The notes below the pieces were generated by a model. The model saw nothing but the letters and a program-made list of their open reading frames with translations, made no database searches and had not been told where the DNA came from. 64,000 nucleotides of DNA. Source: Acidaminobacterium chupaoyuni (lineage in GTDB: Bacteria; Bacillota; Clostridia; Oscillospirales; Butyricicoccaceae). This document shows positions 1 through 7,907 of this stretch, in pieces. Numbering within the stretch: position 1 is the first letter of the stretch; every line of letters begins with the position of its first letter. A program made the translations under genes and the position numbers. The DNA lies in the NCBI GenBank assembly GCA_047936785.1, contig CP176394.1, one strand, 5' to 3'.

Positions 1-10
1 CGAACAATCA

Positions 11-1753
11 ATGAAACAGGATCTCAAGCTTATCTCCATGAGCGACGTGCAGTCGGAGGAGGTGAAGTGGCTGTGGTATCCTTACATCCCGCTGGGCAAG
101 GTGACCATTATCCAGGGCGACCCCGGCGAGGGCAAGACCACCTTCGTGCTGGCGATGATTGCGCTCCTCACACGGGGCGAGCCGCTGCCGGAGTGTGACG
201 TAGCGGTGGAACCCATGAGCGCAATCTATCAGACAGCGGAGGACGGTCTGGCGGATACCATCAGGCCAAGGCTGGACTCGTTTGGGGCAGACTGTTCCCG
301 CGTGCTGGTCATCGACGAGAGCAGAAAAGAGCTAACGCTCAGTGACGAACGACTGGAGGCAGCCGTTCTTGAAACAGGCGCAAGGCTGATCGTGCTCGAC
401 CCGCTGCAGGCCTACCTCGGCAGTGATGTGGATATGCACCGCGCCAACGAGATACGTCCCATCTTCAAACGGCTGTGCGCCACGGCGGAGCGGACTGGCT
501 GCGCGGTCATCCTCATCGGACACATGAACAAGATGCAGGGACAGAAGGCATCCTACGGCTACAAAGCACGCGACGATGACTCTAAACGCTTGGCTGTGGA
601 CGAGGAAGCCGCTCCCGTAGTCAGGCACATCTTCGAGCTGTGCGCCGCTGGAAAAGGGCCGAGCCAGATTGCGCGAATCCTAACCGGCGAGCAGACGGTC
701 AATCCATCCAACTACTATTATCAGAAAACGGGCGTGGCTATCACAAATCTGGATACGACCAGACCCTGCACATGGAATCAGGACACGGTAAAGAAAATGC
801 TTTGCAATCCTGTGTATGTTGGACACACGCTGTCCCTGCAAAAGACAACCATCTCCTACAAAAATAAGAAGGCAATTTACAACCCGGAGAGCGAACAGGT
901 GCTGGTCAAAAACACCCATGAGCCACTGATTACGCAGGAGCAATGGGAGATCGTGCAGGAGGTGCGCAGCCACAAGCGCCGAGCACCCAAGCGTATGGAG
1001 GAACCCGGATTATTTGCGGGACTTGTCTACTGCGCCGACTGTGGACAGTACATGGTGCTCGCCAGAACGGAGAAAATGAGGGAGGATCAGTATTACTTCC
1101 GATGCTCAACTTACGGCAAGCGCGGAAAGACTGCCTGTACGCCGCACCAGATTCGAGAGGTTGATTTGACGCAGGTGGTACTGGATGATCTTCGCCGGGT
1201 CACGCACTTCGCACGGCTGAAGGAACGGCAGTTCGCTGCCTACATCAACCAGAAAAACACGCTGGAGCTGCGGCGGGAGATGAACAGTCTGCAAAAGGAA
1301 CTGGATGCCATGCGCCGCAGGAGCGGTGAGCTGTCATCTCTGTTTAAGCGCCTCTATGAGGATAATGTCTTGGGTCGAGTCACCAACGAACAGTTCCGCA
1401 TGCTCTCTGCCGATTACAACGCCGAGCAGAAAATGTTGGAAACTGCCATTCCAGAGAAAGAAGCGCGGCTGGAAAAGCTGAAAGCGTCGGCAGCCAATGT
1501 AGACGCCTTCATTGACAAGGCGAAGCGGTATACGACCATCGACGAGCTGACCCCGGAGCTGCTACGGCTGTTTATTCAGCGCATTGAGATTGGGGAGCGC
1601 TCAGCAAAGCATTCTCGCAGCGCATCGCAGAGTATAAAAATAGTCTACCGCGACATTGGCGCGGTAGACAGTGCAATGGAACCGGAGGAACAGCAGCCGC
1701 ATATTGCTCCGGCAATTACAAGCAAAGAAGATATTTTTAGATTGTTGGCATAA
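11..1753 (+). CDS. AAA ATPase (RepA-like) fused to serine recombinase C-terminal part
   Basis: Residues 1-180 match RepA/DnaB-like AAA ATPases of mobile elements: Walker A GDPGEGKTT at 36-44, Walker B LIVLDP near 126-131, and the closing GHMNK motif near 170-174. From residue 181 the text becomes a large serine recombinase: SYGYK start of the recombinase domain, a zinc ribbon (CADCG, later CS and AC cysteines) near 340-380, and a coiled coil near 405-500. The N-terminal resolvase domain with the catalytic serine is absent, so it cannot recombine DNA alone. The rest of the ATPase fold after GHMNK is also missing. The ATG at 11 matches the usual ATPase start, but its ribosome binding site lies outside the window. 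Likely a deletion scar or an assembly chimera; probably non-functional for recombination. Confidence 0.85.
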   Translation: MKQDLKLISMSDVQSEEVKWLWYPYIPLGKVTIIQGDPGEGKTTFVLAMIALLTRGEPLPECDVAVEPMSAIYQTAEDGLADTIRPRLDSFGADCSRVLVIDESRKELTLSDERLEAAVLETGARLIVLDPLQAYLGSDVDMHRANEIRPIFKRLCATAERTGCAVILIGHMNKMQGQKASYGYKARDDDSKRLAVDEEAAPVVRHIFELCAAGKGPSQIARILTGEQTVNPSNYYYQKTGVAITNLDTTRPCTWNQDTVKKMLCNPVYVGHTLSLQKTTISYKNKKAIYNPESEQVLVKNTHEPLITQEQWEIVQEVRSHKRRAPKRMEEPGLFAGLVYCADCGQYMVLARTEKMREDQYYFRCSTYGKRGKTACTPHQIREVDLTQVVLDDLRRVTHFARLKERQFAAYINQKNTLELRREMNSLQKELDAMRRRSGELSSLFKRLYEDNVLGRVTNEQFRMLSADYNAEQKMLETAIPEKEARLEKLKASAANVDAFIDKAKRYTTIDELTPELLRLFIQRIEIGERSAKHSRSASQSIKIVYRDIGAVDSAMEPEEQQPHIAPAITSKEDIFRLLA

Positions 1754-1760
1754 AACACGG

Positions 1761-1786
1761 AGGCGGACGGCTTCCGCCGTCCGCCT
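1761..1786. repeat. Perfect 11-bp hairpin downstream of the recombinase fusion
   Basis: AGGCGGACGGC (1761-1771) and its exact complement (1776-1786) flank a TTCC loop, 8 bp after the stop codon. No T-run follows on the plus strand, so it is a weak terminator. It may be a terminal structure of the element or a read-through barrier. Confidence 0.5.
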
Positions 1787-1867
1787 ACCTGCCCGATAAT
1801 GCCGAGGTGTCACTAATAGTACCTATGAGCATCTACCCGAAAGCCTTCTCTTTTTTTGCCAAAACGA

Positions 1868-2962
1868 TCATGCGCCGAAATAGCGGGCGATCTCTTCCAT
1901 CCGCGCGGATTGATCGACCTCGAAGGGGCAGCGGCTGTTGCAGTGGCCGCAGTGCAGGCAGGCATCGGCGTGCTTTTCCAGCTTGCGGTAATGGCCCGCG
2001 GCCATTTCGTCGCCCGCCCGGGCCAGGTCATAATATTTGTTGATAAGGCCCACATCCAGCCCTGCGGGGCAGGGGGCGCAGTGGTTGCAATAAACACATT
2101 TGCCCGCGGCATCCCCGGGCGCGAATGAACCGATGACGGAATAATCTTTTTCGGCGGCGGGGGCCGCGCAGAAGGGCAGCAGACGCCTGAGATCTTCCTG
2201 CCCGCGCACACCGGGCAAAACCGTGAGCACGCCCGGTTTATCCAGCGCATATTGCAGGCATTGGAACTCGGTGAGCGCTTTGCCGAAGGGCGAGGTCTTG
2301 TCATCCAGAAGCTGGCCGCCCGCAAAGGGCTTCATCACCGAAATGCCTGTGCCTTCGGCTTCGCAGCGGCGGTAAAGGCGGGTGCGCTCTTCGGCGCTGC
2401 CGTTGGCATAATCGCCGTGATGGAAATCATAGGCGGGGTTGATGCTGAACATCACCATATCGAGAACGCCGCTGTCGAGAACGGTATGCACCAGCTGCGG
2501 CACATGGGAAGAAAGCCCCAGATGGCGCACAACGCCCTGCTTTTGCAGCGCGCGCAGATAATCAAACACGCCGTTTTCGCAATAAGTCTGCCAATCGGGC
2601 TGCTGATCCAGACAGTGGATGAAACCATAATCGATATGATCGGTCTTCAGCCGCGCCAGCTGCCAATCGATGGAGCGCTTCACCTCTTCCAGATCGGTTG
2701 TCCACCCATAAGCGCCGGTGGTATAGTTGGCGCCGAAGTGGATCTGATAAAACACTTTTTCACGGTCATGCTCAAAAGCTTTGCCGTAATAAGCGAAGCT
2801 TTCGGCCGCGCCCGCCGCCAGATCGAAATAATTGATGCCGTTTTCAAAAGCAAAGCGAAGGGTTTCAATGCCCTCGGTTTCGCCGGCGTGGGCAATGGAA
2901 CTGGCCCCCAGCCCCAAAACACTGATGCGGTCGCCTGTGCGGCGGTTGATGCGATATTCCAT
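1868..2962 (-). CDS. Aldo/keto reductase with C-terminal ferredoxin domain
   Basis: A 364-residue cytoplasmic oxidoreductase. The N-terminal ~280 residues form the aldo/keto reductase TIM barrel: SVLGLGASS near the start, NYFDLA, and IDYGFIHCLDQ. Two 4Fe-4S cysteine clusters follow near the C-terminus, CVYCNHCAPCP and CLHCGHCNSRCP, as in the 'predicted oxidoreductase with 4Fe-4S' group. The strand that normally carries the catalytic lysine (TK) reads YQIHFG, so classical NADPH carbonyl reduction is doubtful and electrons may pass through the clusters. GGGAGG precedes the ATG. It lies 42 bp downstream of an iron-sulfur flavoprotein gene, probably one operon, divergent from a LysR regulator that may control both. 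Substrate unknown. Confidence 0.88.
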   Translation of the reverse strand: MEYRINRRTGDRISVLGLGASSIAHAGETEGIETLRFAFENGINYFDLAAGAAESFAYYGKAFEHDREKVFYQIHFGANYTTGAYGWTTDLEEVKRSIDWQLARLKTDHIDYGFIHCLDQQPDWQTYCENGVFDYLRALQKQGVVRHLGLSSHVPQLVHTVLDSGVLDMVMFSINPAYDFHHGDYANGSAEERTRLYRRCEAEGTGISVMKPFAGGQLLDDKTSPFGKALTEFQCLQYALDKPGVLTVLPGVRGQEDLRRLLPFCAAPAAEKDYSVIGSFAPGDAAGKCVYCNHCAPCPAGLDVGLINKYYDLARAGDEMAAGHYRKLEKHADACLHCGHCNSRCPFEVDQSARMEEIARYFGA

Positions 2963-3004
2963 AGAAACCTCCCGGTTTTTCAGCTCTGCGGCAAATTTCC
3001 GGCT

Positions 3005-3526
3005 TCAGCGCAAAGTTTTGCCGAATTCATATAAACGGTTCAGCAGCTCTTCCGAGCGGTTTTGCGCGCCGAAGGCTGTGAAAACGCCCAGATCTTCCAG
3101 CCCCAGATAGTCGACGAAAGAACTGCGGTAGCTGTAGATCGCGCCCTCATAAACATCATCGCTGCCCGAAGAAAGCATCAGGGCGGTTTTTTTCAGGCAA
3201 CGCGATCTGCCGGGCGCATAAAGGCGGCTGATGGCGCATTGAAGCTGGCCCGTGAACCCGAAATAATAGACGGGCGAAGCCAGCACCAGCAGCTCGGCTT
3301 CTTGGAAAAGCGGATAGACCGCCTGCATATCGTCTTTTTGAATACAGTGGCCTTCGCCTTTGGTGTGGCAGTATTCGCAGCCCAGACAGCCCGCGATCTT
3401 TTTTTGGCAGACCGCCACCACAGAAACCTCATGGCCGCTTTCTTCGGCGCCGCGGGTGAAAGCTTCCACCATCGCCGCGGTGTTGCCCCTGGGGCGGGGG
3501 CTGCCGTTTAAAACCAGAATCTTCAT
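3005..3526 (-). CDS. Flavodoxin-like iron-sulfur flavoprotein / NADPH-dependent FMN reductase
   Basis: A 173-residue flavodoxin-fold protein. The FMN phosphate loop is visible as LNGSPRPRGNTAAM near residues 4-17. A CX2CX2CX7C cluster (CLGCEYC...C) follows near residues 47-61, the spacing seen in Isf-type iron-sulfur flavoproteins. ASPVYYFGFTGQL contributes to the FMN site. The start at 3526 was chosen because AGGAGG stands 8 bp upstream; the reading frame is open further upstream but lacks such a site. It is the first gene of a two-gene unit with the ferredoxin-domain aldo/keto reductase, so the two may exchange electrons. Likely a cytoplasmic redox enzyme; the physiological acceptor is unknown. 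Confidence 0.85.
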   Translation of the reverse strand: MKILVLNGSPRPRGNTAAMVEAFTRGAEESGHEVSVVAVCQKKIAGCLGCEYCHTKGEGHCIQKDDMQAVYPLFQEAELLVLASPVYYFGFTGQLQCAISRLYAPGRSRCLKKTALMLSSGSDDVYEGAIYSYRSSFVDYLGLEDLGVFTAFGAQNRSEELLNRLYEFGKTLR

Positions 3527-3765
3527 ACAATTGATCCTCCTATCCATAAAATGAATGAACAACGCGTAAGCAGAGAGCGCCTAACAGAAAAAAGAAAGGT
3601 GAATCAAGAAAAAATTGTTTTCTCTTTTGATTTTTATGCTATCATCATTTTATAGAAAGAACAAATGCTTATATCAAATATTTACATATGCCTGCAAGCT
3701 ATAACAAGAAAGCGGCGGGCGGGAAACCCAATGGCCGCTTTGATGCCGAAAACGGAGGGAAAAAG

Positions 3766-4650
3766 ATGGAACTTCGCGTTTTGAATTATTTTTTGGCGGT
3801 GGTGAGAGAGGGCACGATCTCGGGCGCGGCCGAGCGGCTGCATATTTCTCAGCCGACCCTGTCGCGCCAGCTGAGCGAGCTGGAAGAAGAACTGGGCAAA
3901 CCGCTTTTTCTGCGCGGCAACCGCAGGATCAGCCTGACGGAAGAGGGCATGCTTTTTTGCCGGCGGGCCCGCGAGATCAGCGATCTTGCCGAAAAAACCG
4001 TTGACGATATCCAGAACGCCGAAAACATGGTGGGGGGAACCGTCTATATCGGCGGCGGAGAAACGGAAGCCATGCGTCTGCCGGCGGCGGTATGCAAAAA
4101 GCTGATGCTGAAATATCCCGATATCCGATTTTCGCTGTATAGCGGCGATGCCGACGATGTGGCCGAGCGGCTGGAAAAGGGCCTGCTGGATTTTGGCGTC
4201 TTTGTGGAGCCTGCCGATTTGAAAAAATATGACGGGCTGCGCCTGCCGCAGGAAGACACCTGGGGCATTCTGATGCGGAAAGACAGCCCTCTGGCCCGGA
4301 TGGAAAGCATTCGCCCCGCCGATCTTCAAGATCTTCCGCTGCTTTGTTCCCAGCGGGCGCTGGTGAAAAACGAGCTGGCCCAGTGGATGAAAAGCGATTA
4401 TGGAAAATTGAAGGTCGCCGCCAATTATAACCTGATCTATAACGCCGCGCTGATGGTGGAGGAAGGCGTGGGATATGCCTTTTGTCTGGATAAGCTGGTG
4501 AACACCGGCGGCGAAAGCAAGCTTTGCTTCAGGCCGCTGGAACCGCGCCTGCGGGCAAATTTAGATCTGGTTTGGAAGAAACACCGCGTGCTTTCCCGCG
4601 CGGCGCAGGCGTTTTTGGAAGCGCTGAAAGAGGAATTGGCGTCGGCATAA
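3766..4650 (+). CDS. LysR-family transcriptional regulator
   Basis: A 294-residue LysR regulator of normal family length. The N-terminal winged helix-turn-helix is clear: TISGAAERLHISQPTLSRQL at about residues 18-37. The remainder is the two-lobed periplasmic-binding-like effector domain that senses a small metabolite. The start at 3766 follows a GGAGGG site; the frame stays open upstream to 3688 but that extension does not match the family. It is divergent from the flavoprotein/aldo-keto reductase pair, and LysR proteins commonly regulate divergent neighbours from the shared intergenic region (3527-3765). The effector cannot be deduced. Confidence 0.93.
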   Translation: MELRVLNYFLAVVREGTISGAAERLHISQPTLSRQLSELEEELGKPLFLRGNRRISLTEEGMLFCRRAREISDLAEKTVDDIQNAENMVGGTVYIGGGETEAMRLPAAVCKKLMLKYPDIRFSLYSGDADDVAERLEKGLLDFGVFVEPADLKKYDGLRLPQEDTWGILMRKDSPLARMESIRPADLQDLPLLCSQRALVKNELAQWMKSDYGKLKVAANYNLIYNAALMVEEGVGYAFCLDKLVNTGGESKLCFRPLEPRLRANLDLVWKKHRVLSRAAQAFLEALKEELASA

Positions 4651-4662
4651 GCGGCCCCGCGC

Positions 4663-4704
4663 AAAAACGGCAAAAAGCCGCCGCGGATGCTTTCCGCGGC
4701 GGCT
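4663..4704 (-). terminator. Intrinsic terminator of the DtxR/MntR-type gene
   Basis: Arms at 4676-4687 and 4693-4704 pair perfectly over 12 bp. Read on the minus strand, the stem is followed by TTTTTGCCGTTTTTG. On the plus strand there is little T-run, so it serves mainly the minus-strand gene. Confidence 0.75.
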
Positions 4705-4739
4705 CATCAATCGTATGAACGGGCAAGGGCAAAAAACGG

Positions 4740-5102
4740 TCAGTTGCCGGCGTGTTTTTTCATGGCCTCGAAAGAAGTGTCGCTGATGACATGCTCCATT
4801 TTGCAGGCGTCTTCCGCGGCGGTTTGCTCATCCACCCCCAATTTCATCAGAAACGCGGTGAGGAAGTGGTGGCGTTCATAAATTTTAGAAGCGACTTCGC
4901 GGCCGCTTTCTGTCAAAGAAAGAAACCCGCCGGGGTCGGTGGTCACATAACCGCCTTCTTTCAAAAGCCCCAGCGCGCGGCTGACGCTGGGCTTTGAAAA
5001 GCCCATATACTCGCCCACATCGATGGCCCGCACAGCGCTTTGCTGCTGAAGCAGAATATAGATCGTTTCAAGATACATCTCTCCCGATTCCTGCAAATGC
5101 AT
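4740..5102 (-). CDS. DtxR/MntR-family metal-dependent transcriptional repressor
   Basis: A 120-residue protein with the MntR layout: an N-terminal winged helix (ESGEMYLETIY, then SVSRALGLLKEGGYV) and a dimerisation/metal-binding helix region containing YERHH and CKMEHVIS, whose E, H, C and D residues are the usual metal ligands. It lacks the C-terminal SH3-like domain of DtxR, as MntR does. Such proteins sense Mn(II) or Fe(II) and repress metal uptake genes. No transporter is adjacent, so targets must lie elsewhere. A sigma-A-type promoter is visible at 5181-5209 and a terminator follows the gene. The start is supported by AAAGGAGG upstream. Confidence 0.9.
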   Translation of the reverse strand: MHLQESGEMYLETIYILLQQQSAVRAIDVGEYMGFSKPSVSRALGLLKEGGYVTTDPGGFLSLTESGREVASKIYERHHFLTAFLMKLGVDEQTAAEDACKMEHVISDTSFEAMKKHAGN

Positions 5103-5180
5103 CCGTCAAACCTCCTTTTCGGCAAAGCGCCGCGGGTTCCCGCGGCGCGCCGCTTGCGATCATTCTTTAAAATTACCCTT

Positions 5181-5209
5181 AGAATAGCATAGAACGGGCT
5201 TTTTTTCAA
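5181..5209 (-). promoter_or_regulatory. Sigma-A-type promoter for the DtxR/MntR-type gene
   Basis: On the minus strand TTGAAA (5204-5209) and TATTCT (5181-5186) are separated by exactly 17 bp, about 80 bp upstream of the start codon. The sequence just downstream (TAAGGGTAATTTTA) faintly resembles a half site for metal repressors; autoregulation is possible but unproven. Confidence 0.6.
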
Positions 5210-5322
5210 GCGAGGGAATAACCCTTGGCGCAGAACTTTGCTGCCCCGAAAAAGCGGGAGGAACAGCGGGCGGCGGCTTTTTGAGCTTCTGGCTCTTGCC
5301 TTTTGGGCCGCCAAAGGCCCGC

Positions 5323-5351
5323 TTTTCATTTGGGGGGCCGCGTGCTATAAT
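5323..5351 (+). promoter_or_regulatory. Sigma-A-type promoter for rarA
   Basis: TTTTCA (5323-5328) and a consensus TATAAT (5346-5351) are 17 bp apart, about 90 bp upstream of rarA. The rest of the 338-bp gap between 5103 and 5440 shows only this promoter and the divergent one at 5181-5209. Confidence 0.65.
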
Positions 5352-5440
5352 AAAGAAACGATGATTTTTGATCGGATGACCCGACACCGCGGGCGCGGCG
5401 GCGGGAAAAAACAGGCAGAAACGGGGAGAGAGGCGAAAGT

Positions 5441-6718
5441 ATGTATCAGCCGCTTGCAGATCAGATCCGCCCCCTGACACTGGATGATGTGGTGGGGCAG
5501 CGCCATCTGATCGGCGAAAACGGAATTTTGAGGCGCATCATCGAAAGCGGAGAAATTCCGAATATGATTTTTTACGGCCCTTCGGGCATCGGCAAAACCA
5601 CGCTTGCGGGCATTATCGCCGCCCAGACCAAGCGAAAGCTTTATCGGCTCAACGCCACCACGGCCTCGCTGAATGATGTCAAGGCCATCGTGGATGAACT
5701 GGATACTTTTCTGGCGCCCCAGGGGGTGCTGTTATATCTGGATGAGATCCAGTATTTCAACAAAAAGCAGCAGCAGTCGCTGTTGGAATTCATCGAAAAC
5801 GGCAAGATCACGCTGATCGCTTCCACCACCGAAAACCCCTATTTCTATGTCTATAACGCGATCTTAAGCCGATCTACCGTGTTCGAATTCAAACCCATCA
5901 CCCAGGAAGATGTGGCGCGGGCGGTCAGGCGCGGGTTCACCCTTTGCGCCCACCAGAGAAAGGCCAAGATCACGCTGGAAGAAGGCGTGGTGGAGCATAT
6001 CGCTACGGCCTGCGGCGGGGATGTGCGCAAATCCATCAACGCGGTAGAGCTGCTTTGCAGCGCTTCCACCCGCGAAAACGGCGATATTTTCGTCACTTTG
6101 GAAGATACCAGAGCGGTGACCCAAAGCTCGGCCATGAAATATGACCGCGACGGCGACAGCCACTATGATATTCTTTCGGCTTTTCATAAATCGCTGCGCG
6201 GTTCCGATCCCAACGCCGCGCTTTATTATCTGGCGCGGCTTCTGGCGGGGGGCGACATCCCTTCCTGCGCCCGCAGGATGCTGGCCTGCGTCAGCGAAGA
6301 TGTGGGCATGGCTTATCCGCAGGCGGCGGCCATCGTGAAAGCCTGTGTGGATTCTGCGCTGCAGCTGGGGCTGCCCGAAGCGCGGCTGCCGCTGGCGCAG
6401 GCGGCGCTGGTGATCGCCACCGCGCCCAAATCCAATTCGGTGGTGATGGCCATTGATGCGGCCATGGCCGAGGTGGAAAACAGCAACTATGATGTGCCCG
6501 ATCATTTGAAAGATACCCATTACGGCGGCGCGCAAAAATTGGGCCGCGGGCTGACTTATCAATATCCCCACAATTTCCCGGGGAACTATATCCCCCAGCA
6601 ATATCTGCCCGATCAGCTGAAAGACCGCGTTTATTATCAGGAGGGCAGCAATAAGATCGAACAGCAAAATAAAGAATATTGGCGCAAACTGAAAGAAACC
6701 GTGCAAAAATCGAAATAG
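5441..6718 (+). CDS. rarA: Replication-associated recombination protein A (RarA/MgsA AAA ATPase)
   Basis: A 425-residue clamp-loader-like AAA+ ATPase. Walker A is YGPSGIGKTTLAG near residues 46-58 and Walker B is LLYLDEIQYF near 98-107. The C-terminal half holds the RarA tetramerisation region, including SNYDVPDHLKD and HYGGAQKLGRGLTYQYPH. The protein acts at stalled replication forks in the cytoplasm. The beginning (YQPLADQIRPLTLDDVVGQ) is typical of the family, so the start at 5441 is trusted. A consensus promoter lies upstream and a membrane zinc-ribbon gene follows 19 bp downstream, so the two are probably co-transcribed. Confidence 0.96.
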   Translation: MYQPLADQIRPLTLDDVVGQRHLIGENGILRRIIESGEIPNMIFYGPSGIGKTTLAGIIAAQTKRKLYRLNATTASLNDVKAIVDELDTFLAPQGVLLYLDEIQYFNKKQQQSLLEFIENGKITLIASTTENPYFYVYNAILSRSTVFEFKPITQEDVARAVRRGFTLCAHQRKAKITLEEGVVEHIATACGGDVRKSINAVELLCSASTRENGDIFVTLEDTRAVTQSSAMKYDRDGDSHYDILSAFHKSLRGSDPNAALYYLARLLAGGDIPSCARRMLACVSEDVGMAYPQAAAIVKACVDSALQLGLPEARLPLAQAALVIATAPKSNSVVMAIDAAMAEVENSNYDVPDHLKDTHYGGAQKLGRGLTYQYPHNFPGNYIPQQYLPDQLKDRVYYQEGSNKIEQQNKEYWRKLKETVQKSK

Positions 6719-6737
6719 CGCGGCGGAAAGGAAACGA

Positions 6738-7775
6738 ATGGAACAGATCACGGCATCTTCGCTTTGGCAAAAAGATCAGGAAAGCAGCGTTTTTTATGGA
6801 AAGCCGCAGGGCTTTTGGGCATCGGTGCATCCCGCGGGCATGGGGAAGCTGACCCTCGCTTTCGCTTCTGACCCTTGCCCCACCCCCGAAGAGATCCAAC
6901 GCTGCTTTGAAGAATTGGGGGCAGACGGCCTTTCTTATCACTTATCTCCGCGGGAAAATGCACCGCATTCAATACAAATAGTATTGAAATATAAAAATAT
7001 TACAAAGAAGAAAGAAGCCATCCATGACGGCAAGCTGTTTTTAGAAAAACTGGCGGCTTGCGCGCAGGAAACGGCAAAACAGCCCTGCTGTGAGCAATGC
7101 GGCGCGAAAACCGGCCCGGGGTTTTATCTGCGGGGCGAGCGCGGGCAAAGCTTATGCGCCCTTTGCGCCGAAAAAGAAAACGCCGAAGCGGAACAGGCGG
7201 CCCAAAAACATCGGCGCGGCAACTGGGTGGCGGCGGTCAGCGCGGCGCTGCTGGGCGCGATGGCGGGTTCGGCGCTTTGGATCTTCACCAACCAGTGGGG
7301 GCTTCTGGCGGGCATCACGGGGTTTGCCATGGCGTTTCTGGTGATGAAGGCCTTTGCTTTTGGCGGCGGCAAATTCCACACGGGGGGCATTTTTTTCTGC
7401 ACCGCGCTTTCTGTTTTGGCGCTGGCCGCATCCGAAGCGGTTTGTTTGGGTCACAGCATCTTTTTGGCCTTCGGCGCCGAAGGATATCCCTTTTGGGATT
7501 GCGTGAAGGCTGTGCCGGTGTTTTTGCAATTCCCCGAGATCCGCGCCGGCGTTTTGGGCAAAATGGCGGTGGGCTATCTGTTCATGGCGGCAGGCAGCTT
7601 CGCGGCTCTGCGCGGCATGACCCAGAAAGAGCTTGCGGCCCGCGGGCTGGTTTGTCTTGAACCCGCCGAAGCGGCGCAGCCCATGGATGACGAAGCGAAA
7701 ACAGAAGAAGAACCTCTGAGCGGCGCGCCTGAAACGGCGGAAGAAACCGAAGCGGATGACGAAAAAAACCGCTGA
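6738..7775 (+). CDS. Membrane protein with N-terminal zinc ribbon, unknown function
   Basis: 345 residues, not recognised as a named family. The first ~110 residues are soluble. Two CxxC pairs, CCEQCG near 116-121 and CALC near 139-142, form a probable treble-clef or ribbon zinc site. About four hydrophobic segments follow (roughly 162-182, 186-206, 215-236 and 270-297). The tail from about 310 is very acidic (EEEPLSGAPETAEETEADDE). The gene follows rarA by 19 bp with GGAAAGG before the ATG. A small AT-rich patch at 6960-7020 (ATACAAATAGTATTGAAATA) stands out from the GC-rich surroundings. A membrane-anchored sensor or scaffold is conceivable, but nothing proves it. Confidence 0.75.
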   Translation: MEQITASSLWQKDQESSVFYGKPQGFWASVHPAGMGKLTLAFASDPCPTPEEIQRCFEELGADGLSYHLSPRENAPHSIQIVLKYKNITKKKEAIHDGKLFLEKLAACAQETAKQPCCEQCGAKTGPGFYLRGERGQSLCALCAEKENAEAEQAAQKHRRGNWVAAVSAALLGAMAGSALWIFTNQWGLLAGITGFAMAFLVMKAFAFGGGKFHTGGIFFCTALSVLALAASEAVCLGHSIFLAFGAEGYPFWDCVKAVPVFLQFPEIRAGVLGKMAVGYLFMAAGSFAALRGMTQKELAARGLVCLEPAEAAQPMDDEAKTEEEPLSGAPETAEETEADDEKNR

Positions 7776-7825
7776 GACTTTTCAAACCGCGCCGGTGCTT
7801 TTGCAGAGGCAGACGACTTTTTACA

Positions 7826-7875
7826 AAAAGCGGCCGACAAGAACGAATGTTCTTGCCGGCCGCTTTCTGTTTTTA
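7826..7875. terminator. Bidirectional terminator between converging genes
   Basis: A long nearly perfect stem AAAGCGGCC(G)ACAAGAAC / GTTCTTGCCGGCCGCTTT with a GAAT loop is followed by CTGTTTTTATG on the plus strand and preceded by TTTTTACAAA on the minus side. It separates the zinc-ribbon membrane gene from the M42 peptidase gene. Confidence 0.85.
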
Positions 7876-7907
7876 TGATGTGAAAGCTTTTTTCAAAAGC
7901 CGCGTGA

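Larger units (their letters stand above)
1..1800. mobile_element. Right end of an integrated mobile element (partial)
   Basis: The only gene here combines a plasmid/conjugative-element RepA-like ATPase with serine recombinase sequence, both typical cargo of integrative elements. Ordinary chromosomal genes begin at 1868. Recombinase genes usually lie at the edge of such elements, so the junction is probably between 1754 and 1867. That stretch contains a perfect hairpin (1761-1786) but no target duplication can be recognised, because the other end lies outside the window. The exact boundary is a guess. Confidence 0.45.
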
